From the NCBI GenBank assembly GCA_021234155.1, contig JAJEKV010000063.1, forward strand, positions 1,398,947 to 1,462,946: a DNA stretch of 64,000 nucleotides, read 5' to 3'. Source of the DNA: Isoetes taiwanensis (taxonomy: Eukaryota > Streptophyta > Lycopodiopsida > Isoetales > Isoetaceae). Position numbers and translations under genes: made by a program. This document shows positions 1-10,514 of the stretch, in pieces. The number at the start of each line of letters is the position of its first letter. Position 1 is the first letter of the stretch. Under the pieces are notes generated by a model that saw only the letters and a program-made list of their open reading frames with translations, was not told the DNA's origin and searched no databases.

Positions 1-1378
1 AGTCACAATCAGTTGGCAAGGTTTCTTCAATCTTCTTGCCATACTCACTTGTGAGCGTTGATATGGCGTTGTAATGCGTCCTCATCTTCAAGAGCTTCCT
101 GGAGAGCGCATCTGCGATTACGTTCAGCTTGTCTAGCTTGTAGACTATCTCGAAGTCATATTCTTCGAGGAATTCCATCCACCTCCTTTGCTTCAAATTT
201 AGGAGTGGTTGTGTGAAAATATATTGGAGACTTTGGTGATCTGTATCTAGTTGGAACTTCCTTCCCAACAAATAGTGTCTCCATATTCGCAATGCTCTTA
301 CAATGGCCAGGAGCTCTTGGTCATGAGTTGAGTATCGCTGCTCCGCATCATTCATCTTCTTGGAGTCATAGGCGACTACCCTTTCCTCCTGCATGAGTAC
401 TGCACCTGTTGCTATCCTGCTAGCGTCTGTTGCTACAAGCTTGTCCTTGGCTGGGTCTGGCAAGACTAGGACTGGCGCTGTTGTTAAGGCTTCCTTCAAA
501 GTCTTGAATGCTGCATGGGCCTTCTTTTGCCAATGACTTGCCCAATCTTTTATCTTTCCTGCCTTGGTGAGGTCCGTCAATGGAGCTGCTACCTTTGCAA
601 AGTTCTTGATGAACTTTCTGTAATATCCTGCTGGGCCGAGGAAGCTTCTCACTTCATGGGTGTTCTTTGGTGCCGGCCAATCAATCACCGATTCGATCTT
701 CGCAGGGTCGGTGGAAATCCCTTCTGCTGTGATCACATGCCCCAAGTACTCCACCCTTTCTGTTGCGAAGTGGCACTTGGATAGCTTCGCAAAGAGTTGA
801 TGCCTTCTTAGCTTTTCAAGCATCTTTCTCAAGTGCTGGACATGCTCCTCTATGGATTTGCTGTAAACTAGAATATCATCAAAGAAAACTATGATGAAAG
901 AATCTAGGAATTCACGAAAAACATCGTTCATGAGCCTCATGAAAGTTGCTGGAGCGTTGGACAAACCGAATGGCATCACTGTAAACTCATAGTGGCCATA
1001 TCTCGTTCTGAAGGCAGACTTATGGATGTCTTATTCTTTGATTCTTATATGGTGATACCCTGACCTCAAGTCTATCTTGGAAAAGACTTTCGCTCCCTGC
1101 AACTGATCCATGAGATCATCTGATCTAGGCAAAGCATACTTGTTCTTGATGGTGTGCTTGTTCAATTGACGATAGTCAATGCACATCCTAAGACTTCCAT
1201 CCTTCTTCTTCACGAAGAGTATTGACGCTCCAAATGGAGAGACACTAGGTCTTATAAACCCTAGGTCTAGCAACTCCTGCAATTGCTTCTTCAATTCTGT
1301 CAACTCCTGGGTTAACATCCTGTAACTCGACTCCTCTGTAAGGTGGAAGTTGCTCAATCTCATCTGGTAACAAATCAT
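1..1378 (-). pseudogene. gypsy-1 reverse transcriptase and RNase H (broken, runs off the window)
   Basis: This is the RT core. It shows [44 protein letters not shown] and, near 870-890, the catalytic FFDD box (the usual YVDD/FFDD position). RNase H follows, with [14 protein letters not shown] near 420-460, then [10 protein letters not shown] and IADALSR-like IADALSRK towards the left edge. A TAA at 1031-1033 interrupts the RT directly after RIKE. The same frame stays open from there to position 1, so this is one substitution-type lesion and not a true end. The N-terminal part is out of frame with the protease piece (frameshift near 1250-1340). It copies element RNA into cDNA in family members; this copy is dead. 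Confidence 0.9.
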
Positions 1379-1925
1379 GGAATTCCTTCCCCAACTTTGC
1401 TATAGGCTTTGGGAGCTTGCTCAATGCTTTGGCCTCTTTCTCTTCCGCTGTCTCTTGCTCGTCAACTTCGAGTTTGAAGACATAGGCCACTTGCTCCTTC
1501 TTTAAGCATCTAAGTAACTTCTTACTAGACATGCATTGCATGATTGGGGTGACTTCTTTACCTGTTATCTCAATGATCTTGCCTTCTGGCGTTGTTAAGG
1601 TCACCTTCTGCTTCCCACAATCAATGACGGCTCCTGCTGGTCCAAGATATTCCATGCCTATTATCAAATCATATTTGCCGATGTTCATCACCTCAGCTCC
1701 CATTGCTACATTGATTCCTGGCAAGTCTATGTTGAAGTTGATTCTCTTTCCTGTTGTGTGTCTGATTGCTCCACTAGCCAATGCAACCGGCCTAGGTTTT
1801 GACTTCAAAGGCTTCAGCTTTAATGTTTGTACATCCTCGGCGAAGCAAAGTTATGGGTGCTCCTTGTATCTATCAACACTATGAAAGATTTTGCTTGGGC
1901 TTTCCCGGTTGTCGAGATGACTTGA
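1245..1925 (-). pseudogene. gypsy-1 retroviral-type aspartic protease and linker (broken)
   Basis: The block with SFIVLIDTRSTHNFASPRM (about 1840-1895) corresponds to the protease active site. The expected D-T-G reads D-T-R here, so the flap-adjacent glycine is lost. The downstream piece continues in another frame with NIGKYDLIIGMEYLGPAGA (about 1640-1690), the ILGMDWL-like motif common after plant gypsy proteases. It then runs into the linker before the RT, where the frame is lost again. Frame changes separate it from both gag and RT. Protease would cut the Gag-Pol polyprotein. Confidence 0.8.
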
Positions 1926-1942
1926 TACTGACTTTTGGCGTT

Positions 1943-2623
1943 CTAAGTGTCAATGGCGGCAAAAATATGGCACTCACCCTGGATATAGTCCGGTGCATCG
2001 TCCTCGTCAGTGTCCGTGGATGTCTCCCATCCCATCTCCGCTGATGCCGCGTTCATCACCAAGGGGCAGTTGTTTGTCCTATGCCCTGGCTGGAAACACC
2101 TAAAGCACAGCTGCTTTTCTATACACTCCTGCTTCTTCACTTTGGGAATGGATTGCAAAAACTGTTTTACTGCCTTTGAATAGTTGGAACCCCCTCCTTG
2201 CTCTTTGAAGGTCACCTGTTTCTTATCCTGCTTACCAAAGTTTGCATTGCCCTGCTTCCCATAATTTGCGTTGTATTGTGGTTTGCTAGCTTCTGGGCTT
2301 GCCGCTCTTAGGCTATAGCCTCCCGTGCCCTTTCCCTTATCCTGATAGTACTGCTGCCTCGGCCCGCTCTCCTGGGGTCCCGTTCCTTGCAAGCTTACTG
2401 CTTTAGATTCCGCTTCTGACATCGTCCTAGGGTTTTTTGCTCTTACTAGCTTCCGGATCTCGTTCAACCCTTCTATGTAACCCTCTACTGCGTGTCTTTC
2501 ACTCAACTTCGGCACATAGAACCTTAGTCTCATGAATTCCTCCGTGTATTTCTGAACTGACTTATTGCCCTGTTGCAACCTGTAAAACTGCTGCATCATG
2601 TGACACTTGTGCTCCTTTGGCAC
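1943..2623 (-). pseudogene. gypsy-1 gag, capsid C-terminal part and zinc knuckle
   Basis: This is a 226-codon open stretch. The N-terminal part, with FYRLQQGNKSVQKYTEEF and VEGYIEGLNEIRKLV, matches the retrotransposon gag capsid domain. A basic, Gln/Gly-rich linker follows, then one CCHC knuckle with C-x2-C-x4-H-x4-C spacing (CFRCFQPGHRTNNC), expected to bind element RNA. It ends in an acidic tail. The first methionine is internal to the domain. The reading frame is separated from the upstream gag piece by about 150 bp without an open frame, so the gag gene is split by indels or stops. Confidence 0.85.
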
Positions 2624-2773
2624 ATAATGCCGCTTAAATGCTTTGGCAAACTTCTTGAATCTGCAGCTATCCCTGCTTAAGCCATGGGCTTTGGCATAGC
2701 CCTTTCACCAAATCCTAGCTGCTCCCTCTGCCTTTGTCCTTGTCCTTCATGCTGTAGGCATTGCCGTACTCTC

Positions 2774-3283
2774 TCATTTCAAATACCATGCCTCTGCTTC
2801 CATCCCGGACCTGTTATCTCCCGAGAATTGTTCCAACTTTCTTGCTTTCCATACATTGTTGAGCGCCGAGTCAACCTTCTTCTGATAGTCGGCTTGTGTC
2901 CTGCCCCTATCACGGTTTGGGCCCTCCCGACGGTCCTGTTGCTCATCCTCATGCTCTTTCGATTCAGAGTCGGAGTCGGAACTAGAGTCTGAGGACTCCC
3001 TGCTGGGTGACCTCCTTCTTCGACTTCTCTTCTTTGGTTTAGCTGCTCGGGCGGCTGGTGTTTCTGGCAATTGTACATTCTGGTCTGGTCCCCCTGTTGC
3101 TGCTCCTGCCAGCAGTGCTCTTATCTCGTGGATGTCTGACCTTATCTGGGATATCTCCTGCTCCAGGGTTGGTGCTTCGAAGTCCTGGTACAGATTTCTT
3201 GGCTGGAACTGCCTTGGTGGAGTGCGCTCTTGCTCATGTTGTCCTTGTTGTTCAACATTTCTAGGTACTCTAGCTGCATACAC
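2774..3283 (-). pseudogene. gypsy-1 gag, N-terminal part
   Basis: This 169-codon open stretch starts with MYAARVPRNVEQQGQ. It has a predicted coiled-coil-like segment (APTLEQEISQIRSDIHEIR), a Lys/Arg/Ser-rich patch (KPKKRSRRRRSPSRESS), an acidic run, and then KLEQFSGDN, the usual lead-in to the gypsy capsid domain. It ends shortly after, at about 2774, before the rest of gag. I take this as the natural start of gag because upstream sequence (3284-3457) is AT-rich and shows no coding signal. Confidence 0.75.
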
Positions 3284-3457
3284 ATTAGATTACACTCTGA
3301 TGATTAGTTCATTGTTTTGTCATTGCATTAGTTTGTTTGATGATATAATTGTGGGGACAAAATATATCAAGAGAACATTGTCAATATCACATTTATATTC
3401 ATAGATATAATATGTTTACATTCAAAGGTAGTTATGAAAAATTAAAAATTTTAAATA

Positions 3458-4331
3458 TTATTCTTGGAGTCTTTTGATATAGTCTGGGTTGTCCTCCAAG
3501 AATTTCTTCACTTGGGTTGTGCCGACTGTTCGCCCTAGGTTCCTCAGGATGTTGGTGGCCGTGCCTCCTTGGAGTGCGGTCACTAAGTCTTCAATCCTTC
3601 TGTCTGATGTATAGGCTGCGGTGACTGCCAATCTGCCCTGTCGCCTATAAGGGACCGCGAAGTCGAAGATGCTTAATGTTATTGTTCTCTTGACAAGGAT
3701 GACATGGTCGATGTTTGGGGCCATACGAGCATGTCCTCCGAATCCTGAGAGAGCAATAAGCATAAAAACTCCTCTTCCCCCCGTGGGCTGAATTGGCGGT
3801 GTATAACCGCTATCCTTCCATCAATGAGCAGAGGTAGGTAGAACCTGAGGGCTTTGTCGTGCCCTGCCTCCTCGCCGGATCTGAATGCAGCCCTATGTCT
3901 TCCGGAGTATTCGTCAACCATCTCCCTGTAGTCGTTGTACATGGAAGACGTTAAGTTGATGATGCCTTCGGTTGGTGCTGGTGCCGCTGCTGCTGTTGAG
4001 CTGCTGGGTAAGAGTGCACTCGTTGACTTCCCCCTAATTCCCATCCGTTCTTAAATTGCTAAGAACTCCTCCTCTGTAGGCAACTGTTGCTGAGCCATCA
4101 TCTCCCTGATGCCGGTGTAGGCTTCTATGTCCGTGGATGTCTGGCCAGTATACGTCCAGGCCTCCCTTATGCTAATGGAGAAGTCCTGTGTCTCCCGGTC
4201 GATGAAGTCATCGAGGTCTGGTTGCTGACGTAGGAGATGTAGGAGCTCGTCTATCCTGTAGCCCCTGTCCCTGCACTCTGGAAGGTTCTTGATGTCGTGG
4301 AGGCAACCAACGAAAATGCATCAAAAAACAT
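3458..4331 (-). pseudogene. unrecognised degenerate coding region
   Basis: A long coding-like stretch can be followed from about 4331 to 3458 on the minus strand. It opens with CLHDIKNLPECRDRGYRIDE, passes through an in-frame TAA just upstream of the ATG at 4044, and continues with MGIRGKSTSALL and an alanine-rich linker. It shifts frame near 3760 and ends in a block with IFDFAVPYRRQGRLAV and KKFLEDNPDYIKRLQE. I do not recognise the family. It lies between gypsy-1 gag and the DIRS-like element and could be an extra open reading frame of either, or a captured host fragment. No catalytic motif is visible. Confidence 0.4.
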
Positions 4332-4452
4332 AAAATCCCTAATAAAGGATGCCCATGCCGATCCCGTCCAAAGCAGGGGCCACCACGGTGCAGAGGACCA
4401 ATGAAGAACTACCAAAGTAATACGAGCATGACACGCGGCCGCATGATGTAAA
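4332..4452 (-). mobile_element. DIRS/Ngaro-like element, segment beyond the copia-1 insertion
   Basis: With one copy of the GTAAA duplication removed, the minus-strand frame of the large DIRS-like segment (9959 onward) runs straight into this piece. The PPPSLVPRVL-type motif on the far side continues into a stretch containing ITLVVLHWSSAPWWPLL here. This corresponds to the conserved region after RNase H in DIRS/Ngaro polyproteins. The homology stops near 4332. No tyrosine recombinase domain (R...H-x-x-R...Y) could be found further left, so the element's 3' part is missing or replaced. Confidence 0.75.
4448..4452. repeat. target-site duplication of copia-1 (left)
   Basis: GTAAA directly before the 5' LTR. 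It is identical to 9959-9963 directly after the 3' LTR. Confidence 0.95.
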
Positions 4453-5143
4453 TGTTAAATGGTGTCATGTTATTTATGTACAGTACAGAACTTGAGATGC
4501 AGTATTAACAAGTTATAAGAAATTATACAGTTCAGGGCAAGTTAGTCACTAAGAGAGGTTCAAGATCAACTTGAAGCAGTGAGCATGAAGATCATGTATG
4601 TTCAGTGCTTGCATGACTTAAACCTAGGTATGTTCATGAAGTTCATGATGGGAGCATGATTGAAGGTTAGGGCATGGTTAAGTGTTAACATTTAATCATA
4701 GCACTATTATTATGAAATGGGAGTTTAATGGTCGAAGCTCAAAGCGCATGTGGGATATTTTTAAGCTCAAAAAATATGGGATATATCGAAGATAAGGAAG
4801 ACTTATATAGAAGTCCGATGGCCAAGCCTTGCCGATCGGATCGTGCAAACCGTGTAGATAAATAGATGAAGAAGAACAAGTAGAATATAGAGCAGAAGCC
4901 TGAGTGCCGGATTGGATCGAATTCATGTGAAATTCGATGCCTGTGCTGTCGAAAAACCCATTGCTACAGTAAATTGTTTAATGCCATTTGAACAGTGTTT
5001 TCCTATGATTTCTCTTAATGGTTGATAATTAAAACCTTATGTTGTGAAGATAGAGTTTAAGAGAAAGTTGTCTTTGAAATAATCTTATTCAAGTGTGCTT
5101 GGAGTAATATTGAAATCATAAGAATAAACTTGTTTTATCAACA
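4453..5143 (+). repeat. copia-1 5' LTR
   Basis: 691 bp, begins TGTTAAATGG and ends TTATCAACA. About ten substitutions and no indels versus the 3' LTR. It carries a TATA-like box and drives element transcription. Confidence 0.97.
4803..4810 (+). promoter_or_regulatory. TATA-like box in copia-1 5' LTR
   Basis: TTATATAG in an otherwise mixed-composition stretch, about half-way along the LTR, a plausible U3 promoter. The same box is present in the 3' LTR near 9617-9625. Confidence 0.5.
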
Positions 5144-5144
5144 C

Positions 5145-5157
5145 TGGTATCAGAGCC
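5145..5157 (+). other. copia-1 primer-binding site
   Basis: TGGTATCAGAGCC starts one base after the LTR. It is the classic plant copia site complementary to the 3' end of initiator tRNA-Met. Confidence 0.95.
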
Positions 5158-5998
5158 ATGTCAAGCAGGTTTGAAGCAGGTTTGCTAAACTCTATTGCTG
5201 TTTATGAAGGGGACCCAGGTTTTCAGATTTGGAAAGAACAGATCAAGAATGTTCTTGAAAATGAGTGGCTTTGGGAATTGGTTCAAGGGACCAGCTTAAG
5301 TGGAGATACAACTTCTGTGGTTGCATGAGGCAGTACCAGCTCTTCTGGAGAGTCTGGTGAAGTAGAGTCAAGCAAAAGTGGAAAAGATGAAGTTGTTAAG
5401 ATACGTGAAGCATATGGTTGGAGCTTCAATTTTGTTGAAGATAAGGGGAAAGTCTCCTAGTGATATCTGGAAGTTCTTACTTAAGAACTATGAAGAAAAG
5501 TCATCTTCCTATATTGATGTCCTTGATAAGGCACTTAGGATGTTAAGGGTTAAAGAAGGTGATGACTTGCCAAAGTTTTTCTCTAAATTTGATAACATAG
5601 TAGCAGATTTAGAAGGAGCTGGAGTCTTGCTGACTGAGCAACAAAAATTATTGCATGTGGCAAGAGCTGTTGAAGGAAATAAGCAGTTGTCAACTCTGAT
5701 TAGGAATGTAGCCAAAACTAGGGAATCTGCAGAAGAAATGATCCGAACAGAGTTCGAGCAAAACAAGGTAATGTATGATGATGATACTGAAGATAATGTT
5801 GGTGTTGTATGCAGGTAAGGGAAAGGCCAAGTTCTCAGGTAAAAGTTCAAAGGATAAGAGTGAAATTGGCCCTTGTTTTCATTGCAAAGCTAAAGGACAT
5901 TTGAAAGCAAATTGCCCTAAGTTAAGGGAGGTTGAATGCTTTAATTGTGGAGGCAAAGGCCACTTTGCAAATAAGTGTTCAAGCTATAAAATAAATAG
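5158..5998 (+). pseudogene. copia-1 gag (broken)
   Basis: The start is ATG at 5158, immediately after the primer site (MSSRFEAG), matching the start used in copia-2. The capsid-like region has FQIWKEQIKNVLENE and, after the lesions, WKFLLKNYEEKSSS and FFSKFDNIVADLEGAG. Two CCHC knuckles follow near 5870-5975 (CFHCKAKGHLKANC and CFNCGGKGHFANKC). Lesions: an in-frame TGA at 5326-5328, an indel near 5410-5420 that loses several residues present in copia-2, and a frame change near 5775-5815 before the knuckles. Gag would form the particle and bind RNA. Confidence 0.9.
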
Positions 5999-8041
5999 GG
6001 GCAGACCAAGCAGAGGAAGAAATATTTCTAGGGGTCGAGAAAGAAATCCTGATGGGCAAAGGTCTGCTATAAATTTGGTACAAGATATTGAAGAGGAATC
6101 TAGTGAAGAAGATGAAGATGTTGAGGTAAGTAATCATAACATTTTGGTTGTTTCAAAAGAAAATTCTAATAGTGATGATGAAATGCTAATATTAGATAGT
6201 GGAGCAGAAAAATCCGTGACCAGTTCAGCCAAATTCTTCAAGGAGGGGAAAGAAGGAAGAATTAAGCATATCAAGCTGGGAAATGGGAAATTACAAGATG
6301 TTCAATGCACAGGGATTTAGAACTGTTTGATCTTCAAGGAAATGTAGTAAACTTGAAGGATGTTTTATGTGTACCTTCACTAGTCATAAATTTAATTTCT
6401 GTTGCACAGTTAGTAGATATGGGATATACTGTGGTGTTTGACAAGTATCAATGTAAAGTGCTTTTGGATAATGAAGTCAAATTTCTTGGAAAAAGATTTG
6501 GTAATTTGTTTGCTTTGGATAGTAGTTGTGTGCCTTGTGTTAATTCTGTTATGATCCCTGACATAGACATTTGGCATCAGAGATTATGTCATATTAATCA
6601 TAGCACTATAGATACCTTGGTCAAAGAAAACTTAATTAAAGCAAAAAGTGGAGTTGCTGGACCAAGAGTCTGCTTGGGCTGCATGTTAGGAAAACATGCA
6701 AGGCTGCCTTTTAAAAGGGCAAAGAGAAAAACCAAAGAAATATTAGAATTAGTGCATACTAACCTCTGTGGCCCTCTTAATGTCAAAGGAATATCAGGGA
6801 AAAGGTATTTCATTACCTTTATTGATGACTTTAGTAGAAAGACTACATGCATGTGTCTTAGAACTAAAGATCAAGCCTTTGAGGCTTATAAACTATTTGC
6901 TGCAGGAGTAGAATTAGAAACAGGGAAAAAAGTGAAATGTATTCGATCTGGCCGTGGTGGAGAGTTTATGTCAACTGAGTTTATCAAATTTTGCAAGGTC
7001 AGGGGAATCAAAAGGCAGTTTACATGTAGTCACTCACCACAAACTAATGGAATTGCTGAAAGAAAAAACAGGACAATCTTGAATGCTGTTAGAGCCATGA
7101 TAAAGCACACAGGGCTGCCCAATTATTTATGGGAAGAAGCTGTCTTGACATCAGTAAAAGTTCAAAATATGTTGCCAAGCAAAGGAATCAATGGCATGAC
7201 ACCAGATGAGCTATGGTCAGGGGTTACACCAAACTATGAGAATCTAAAAGCATTTGGTTGTTTAAGCTTTGTTCATGTACCAAAGCAACAAAGGCTAAAA
7301 CTGGATGATCGAGCTAGAATAGCTTTTCTTGTAGGATATGATCAAGAGTCCAAAGCCTACAGATTATTTGATCCACAAAGGAAGAAGATTTTAATTAGTA
7401 GGGATGTCACCTTTGATGAATCCCAGTGTTATAAGAACATCAAGTTCTTCTCTGTTAACTCTAAAGAAAAGGAGGTTCAGAAACCAGATGCCAACATTAA
7501 TGAAAAGGATGTCATCAATTTTAATACTCAACAAGTTAGTCTTGCAAATGGATCAGATATTGCTACTGGTACTGCTGACAAAACAGTGGTTCAACAAAAA
7601 GCTGGCAGGAGGACTGCTGCACAGATATTACAACAAGAGGCCAATGTTGATCATGAAATGTTTGGCAGAGATATCACAGTTAGAAGCAGAAGGTTGCAAG
7701 GTGAAGTAGCAAATGTAAATCTTGTTGAGATTCTTGCCTTATTGGACACTGAAGTGCCTAAATCATATAAAGAGGCTATAAATGTTGTTGATACAGAAAA
7801 ATGGAAAATTGCTATGAATGATGAGCTAGATGCTTTTAGAAGAACAGGAACATATGAGCTTGTGGATTTGCCAGAGGGTAGACATGCAGTAGGATGCAAA
7901 TGGATATTTAAGCTAAAGCAAGGTGCTCAACCTCATTCATTAAAGCATAAAGCTCGATTATTAGCACAGGGTCATACACAAAGGAAGGATATTAACAAGT
8001 ATCAGGATGTTGTTGGCTGTAGCAAATGCAAAGAATTTTGA
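5775..8041 (+). pseudogene. copia-1 protease and integrase, start of RT (broken)
   Basis: The protease site LILDSGAEKSVTSS lies near 6190. A frameshift at 6305-6320 separates it from the next long frame. That frame has the integrase HHCC zinc domain (WHQRLCHI...CLGCMLGKH) and the catalytic core. The first catalytic Asp is Asn (HTNL; codon 6761-6763, HTDL in copia-2). The second is Gly (RSGRGGEF; codon 6950-6952, RSDRGGEY in copia-2). Only the Glu (GIAERKN, 7058-7060) remains. The C-terminal part reaches the first RT motif (VGCKWIFKLK). Integrase would insert the cDNA, but this copy cannot make an active one. Confidence 0.92.
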
Positions 8042-8818
8042 AGTGCATCATATGGATGTGTCTACTGCTTTTTTGAATGCAGACTTAGAAGAGGACATAT
8101 TTATGATGCAACCTCCTGGCTTTGAGCAAGGGAAAGCCAAAGTATGGAAGCTTAAGAAAGCTGTCTATGGGTTGAAGCAATCACCAAGACAATGGTACAT
8201 GTGCATGGATTCATATCTGAGAGAACAAGGTTTTATAAAATTGAAAGATGATGGAAATATTTATTTGTTCAAAGATGGAAATGAAGTCTGCTATATTGCA
8301 TTATATGTGGATGACAATGTCATGGTCAGCAGCAATCTTGATGTGCTGCAAAAATGCAAAGACATTCTCAAGAATCGTTTTAAGATGACTGACTTAGGTG
8401 AACTTAAAAAGTGTTTAGGCATTGAGGTGTTCAGAGATCGAAACAAACAGGTTCTTACCTTAACACAAAGTCAGAATATTGCAGACATGCTCAAAGATTC
8501 AACATGGAAGATTGTAAGGTGGTTAAAACACCCATGGTTCCAGGTAACAAACTTTCTTCAAATATGAATGGTGATATGTCAGAATTGGAAAACATTCCAT
8601 ATCAAGAGTTAGTTGGTTGCTTACTGTATTTATCTAATTGTACCAGGCCTGATATCTCATTTGCAGTGAATATCTTAAGTAGGTACTGCCATAATTTTGG
8701 GAAAGAGCATTGGCAGGCAGCTAAGAGAGTTCTTAGATATTTGAAAGGAACCATAGATTTTGGCATTCAATTTAATTCAGATAACATGGAGTTATTATCT
8801 TACTGTGATTCTGATTAG
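8007..8818 (+). pseudogene. copia-1 reverse transcriptase (broken)
   Basis: RT motifs VHHMDVSTAFLNADL, VYGLKQSPRQWY and the catalytic YVDD (ALYVDDNVMVSSN) are present. The block between KARLLAQGHTQ and the MLLAVANAK region is missing about 15-20 residues compared with copia-2 (the DTFSPIVK segment), with a frame change. A second frame change occurs near 8504-8567. The tail has GCLLYLSNCTRPDISFAVN and RVLRYLKGT and stops at a TAG at 8816-8818. Confidence 0.9.
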
Positions 8819-8859
8819 GGTGGAGACCCTGATGAGAGGAAATCAACTTCAGGAGTTAT

Positions 8860-9273
8860 TTGCTAGGTGGAGGACCTATTTCTTGGAAATGCAGGAAGCA
8901 AAAGGCCATAGCACTCTCTTCTGCAGAAGCAGAATATGCAGCTGCAACCCTTGCTGCAAAGGAAATGATATGGAGTGAAAGGTTGTTGAAAGAAATAGGA
9001 ATAGAACAAAGAAAACCTCTACAACTATTTTCAGATAGTCCTAGTTGTATAGGAATGACCAGAAATCCCATACAACATGAAAGGACCAAGCATATTGCAC
9101 TGGAGATGCATTTCATAAGGGATCTAGTAAGTAAAAAGATTATTGAATTACAATATGTTCAGACTGAATTGCAGTTGGCAGACATCCTGACTAAGGCTTT
9201 GACAGAATTGAAATTCAATAGGCTGAGACAAATGATTAGCTGCAAGGAAAATAACATGAAGGGGAAGTGTTAA
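8860..9273 (+). pseudogene. copia-1 RNase H (separate frame)
   Basis: LGGGPISWKCRKQKAIALSS, SSAEAEYAAATLAAKE and LFSDSPSCIGMTRNP give the copia RNase H, followed by ADILTKAL and the C-terminal tail. It is out of frame with the RT part, separated by a stop and an indel near 8816-8860. The last codons overlap the first bases of the 3' LTR. Confidence 0.88.
9256..9267 (+). other. copia-1 polypurine tract
   Basis: The purine run AAGGGGAAG directly precedes the 3' LTR. It primes plus-strand synthesis in LTR retroelements. Confidence 0.85.
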
Positions 9274-9958
9274 ATGGTGTCATGTTATTTATGTACAGTA
9301 CAGAACTTGAGATGCAGTATTAACAAGTTATAAGAAATTATACAGTTCAGGGCAAGTTAGTCACTAAGAGAGGTTGAAGATCAACTTGAAGCAGTGAGCA
9401 TGAAGATCATGTATGTTCAGTGCTTGCATGACTTAAACCTAGGTATGTTCATGAAGTTCATGATGGGAGCATGGTTGAAGGTTAGGGCATGGTTAAGTGT
9501 TAACATTTAATCATAGCACTATTATTATGAAATGGGAGTTTAATGGTCGAAGCTCAAAACGCATGTGGGATATTTTTAAGCTCGAAAAATATGGGATATA
9601 TCGAAGATAAGGAAGACTTATATAGAAGTCTGATGGCCAAGCCTTGCCGATCGGATCGTGCAAACCGTGTAGATAAATAGATGAAGAAGAACAAGTAGAA
9701 TATAGAGCAGAAGTCTGAGTGCCGGATTGGATCGGATTCATGTGAAATTCGATGCCTGTGCTGTCGAAAAACCCATTGCTACAGTAAATTGTTTAATGCC
9801 ATTTGAACAGTGTTTTCCTATGATTTCTCTTAATGGTTGATAATTAAAACCTTATGTTGTGAATATAGAGTTTAAGAGAAAGTTGTTTTTGAAATAATCT
9901 TATTCAAGTGTGCTTGGAGTAATATTGAAATCATAAGAATAAGCTTGTTTTATCAACA
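9268..9958 (+). repeat. copia-1 3' LTR
   Basis: 691 bp with the same ends as the 5' LTR and the same TATA-like box. It is followed by the GTAAA duplication. Confidence 0.97.
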
Positions 9959-9963
9959 GTAAA
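9959..9963. repeat. target-site duplication of copia-1 (right)
   Basis: GTAAA, identical to 4448-4452. Confidence 0.95.
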
Positions 9964-10514
9964 ACGCGGGGAACTAAGGATGGTGGAGGAAAACAAAAAT
10001 TGTTAAAGAGGTGCCAATCATAGGTAAAAGCATCAGGGGGAATGCGGTGCGGTACGCAAACCGCGTATTATAAACTGGGAGCTTGTGGTTAAGGGGAGAG
10101 GCGAAACGATCAACATGATGCGGGCCCCACAAGGCATCAATATACCGAAAACACCATGGGGCGAGGGCAAACTCATCGGATTAAGGAAGGCGAGAAAGAT
10201 AATCGGCCCATTCATTTTGAGAGTGAGGAATCCAAACAGGCTCTAAGGAGATGGAAAAGTGTAAACAAAGGAGAAAAATCTCTAGGGTGAGAAAATGAAT
10301 ATAAGGAGGAACCCCCTTTTCAGAGAATGGTGGCAACATTCAAATTATCCCCGCGAACAGTGACCAGGCGAGCATGGAGAAAAGGCAAGGCCGAGCGTAA
10401 GACTTGATAGAAAGCTAAGAGTTCACGCCAAGTGGAGGTACGGGAAAGTTCAGACTCTGAAAAAAGACCAACAAAGTCCAAACGGGTCTGACTTGGGAGA
10501 AGGAGCCACCCCAA
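9964..10514 (-). pseudogene. DIRS-like RNase H and conserved downstream region (broken)
   Basis: RNase H residues are in SRTSTWRELLAFYQVL (Glu) and TVRGDNLNVATIL (Asp), around 10,320-10,450. After a TGA and a frame change, the conserved ADYLSRLP, ALWGPHHVDRFAS and HKLPVYNTRF run follows (about 10,050-10,230), with another TAA after SRLP. In DIRS/Ngaro elements this region links RNase H to the tyrosine recombinase. The copia-1 junction falls inside the next motif (PRVL). Confidence 0.8.

Larger units (their letters stand above)
1..3283 (-). mobile_element. Ty3/gypsy retrotransposon (gypsy-1), partial, decayed
   Basis: Reading leftwards on the minus strand, the order is gag with a zinc knuckle, aspartic protease, reverse transcriptase and RNase H, which is the Ty3/gypsy order. 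The integrase and 3' LTR would lie beyond position 1, and no 5' LTR could be recognised upstream of gag. The coding chain is broken at several points: a gap between the two gag pieces, a damaged protease motif, a frameshift before the RT, and an in-frame TAA inside the RT. The copy is therefore non-autonomous. Confidence 0.9.
4453..9958 (+). mobile_element. Ty1/copia LTR retrotransposon (copia-1), complete ends, dead genes
   Basis: The element is 5,506 bp with two 691-bp LTRs (TG...CA), a tRNA-iMet-type primer site, a polypurine tract and a perfect 5-bp duplication. Domain order is gag, protease, integrase, RT, RNase H, which defines copia. By eye the LTRs differ at about ten positions (about 98.6% identical), so the insertion is fairly young. 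The coding region is nevertheless broken into at least six frames, and both integrase aspartates of the DDE triad are replaced. It sits inside a DIRS-like element. Confidence 0.97.

Noticed and set aside
4696-4926. Small minus-strand frame found in both copia-1 LTRs
   Set aside because: It exists twice only because the LTR is duplicated; no domain, and it runs against the element's transcription.
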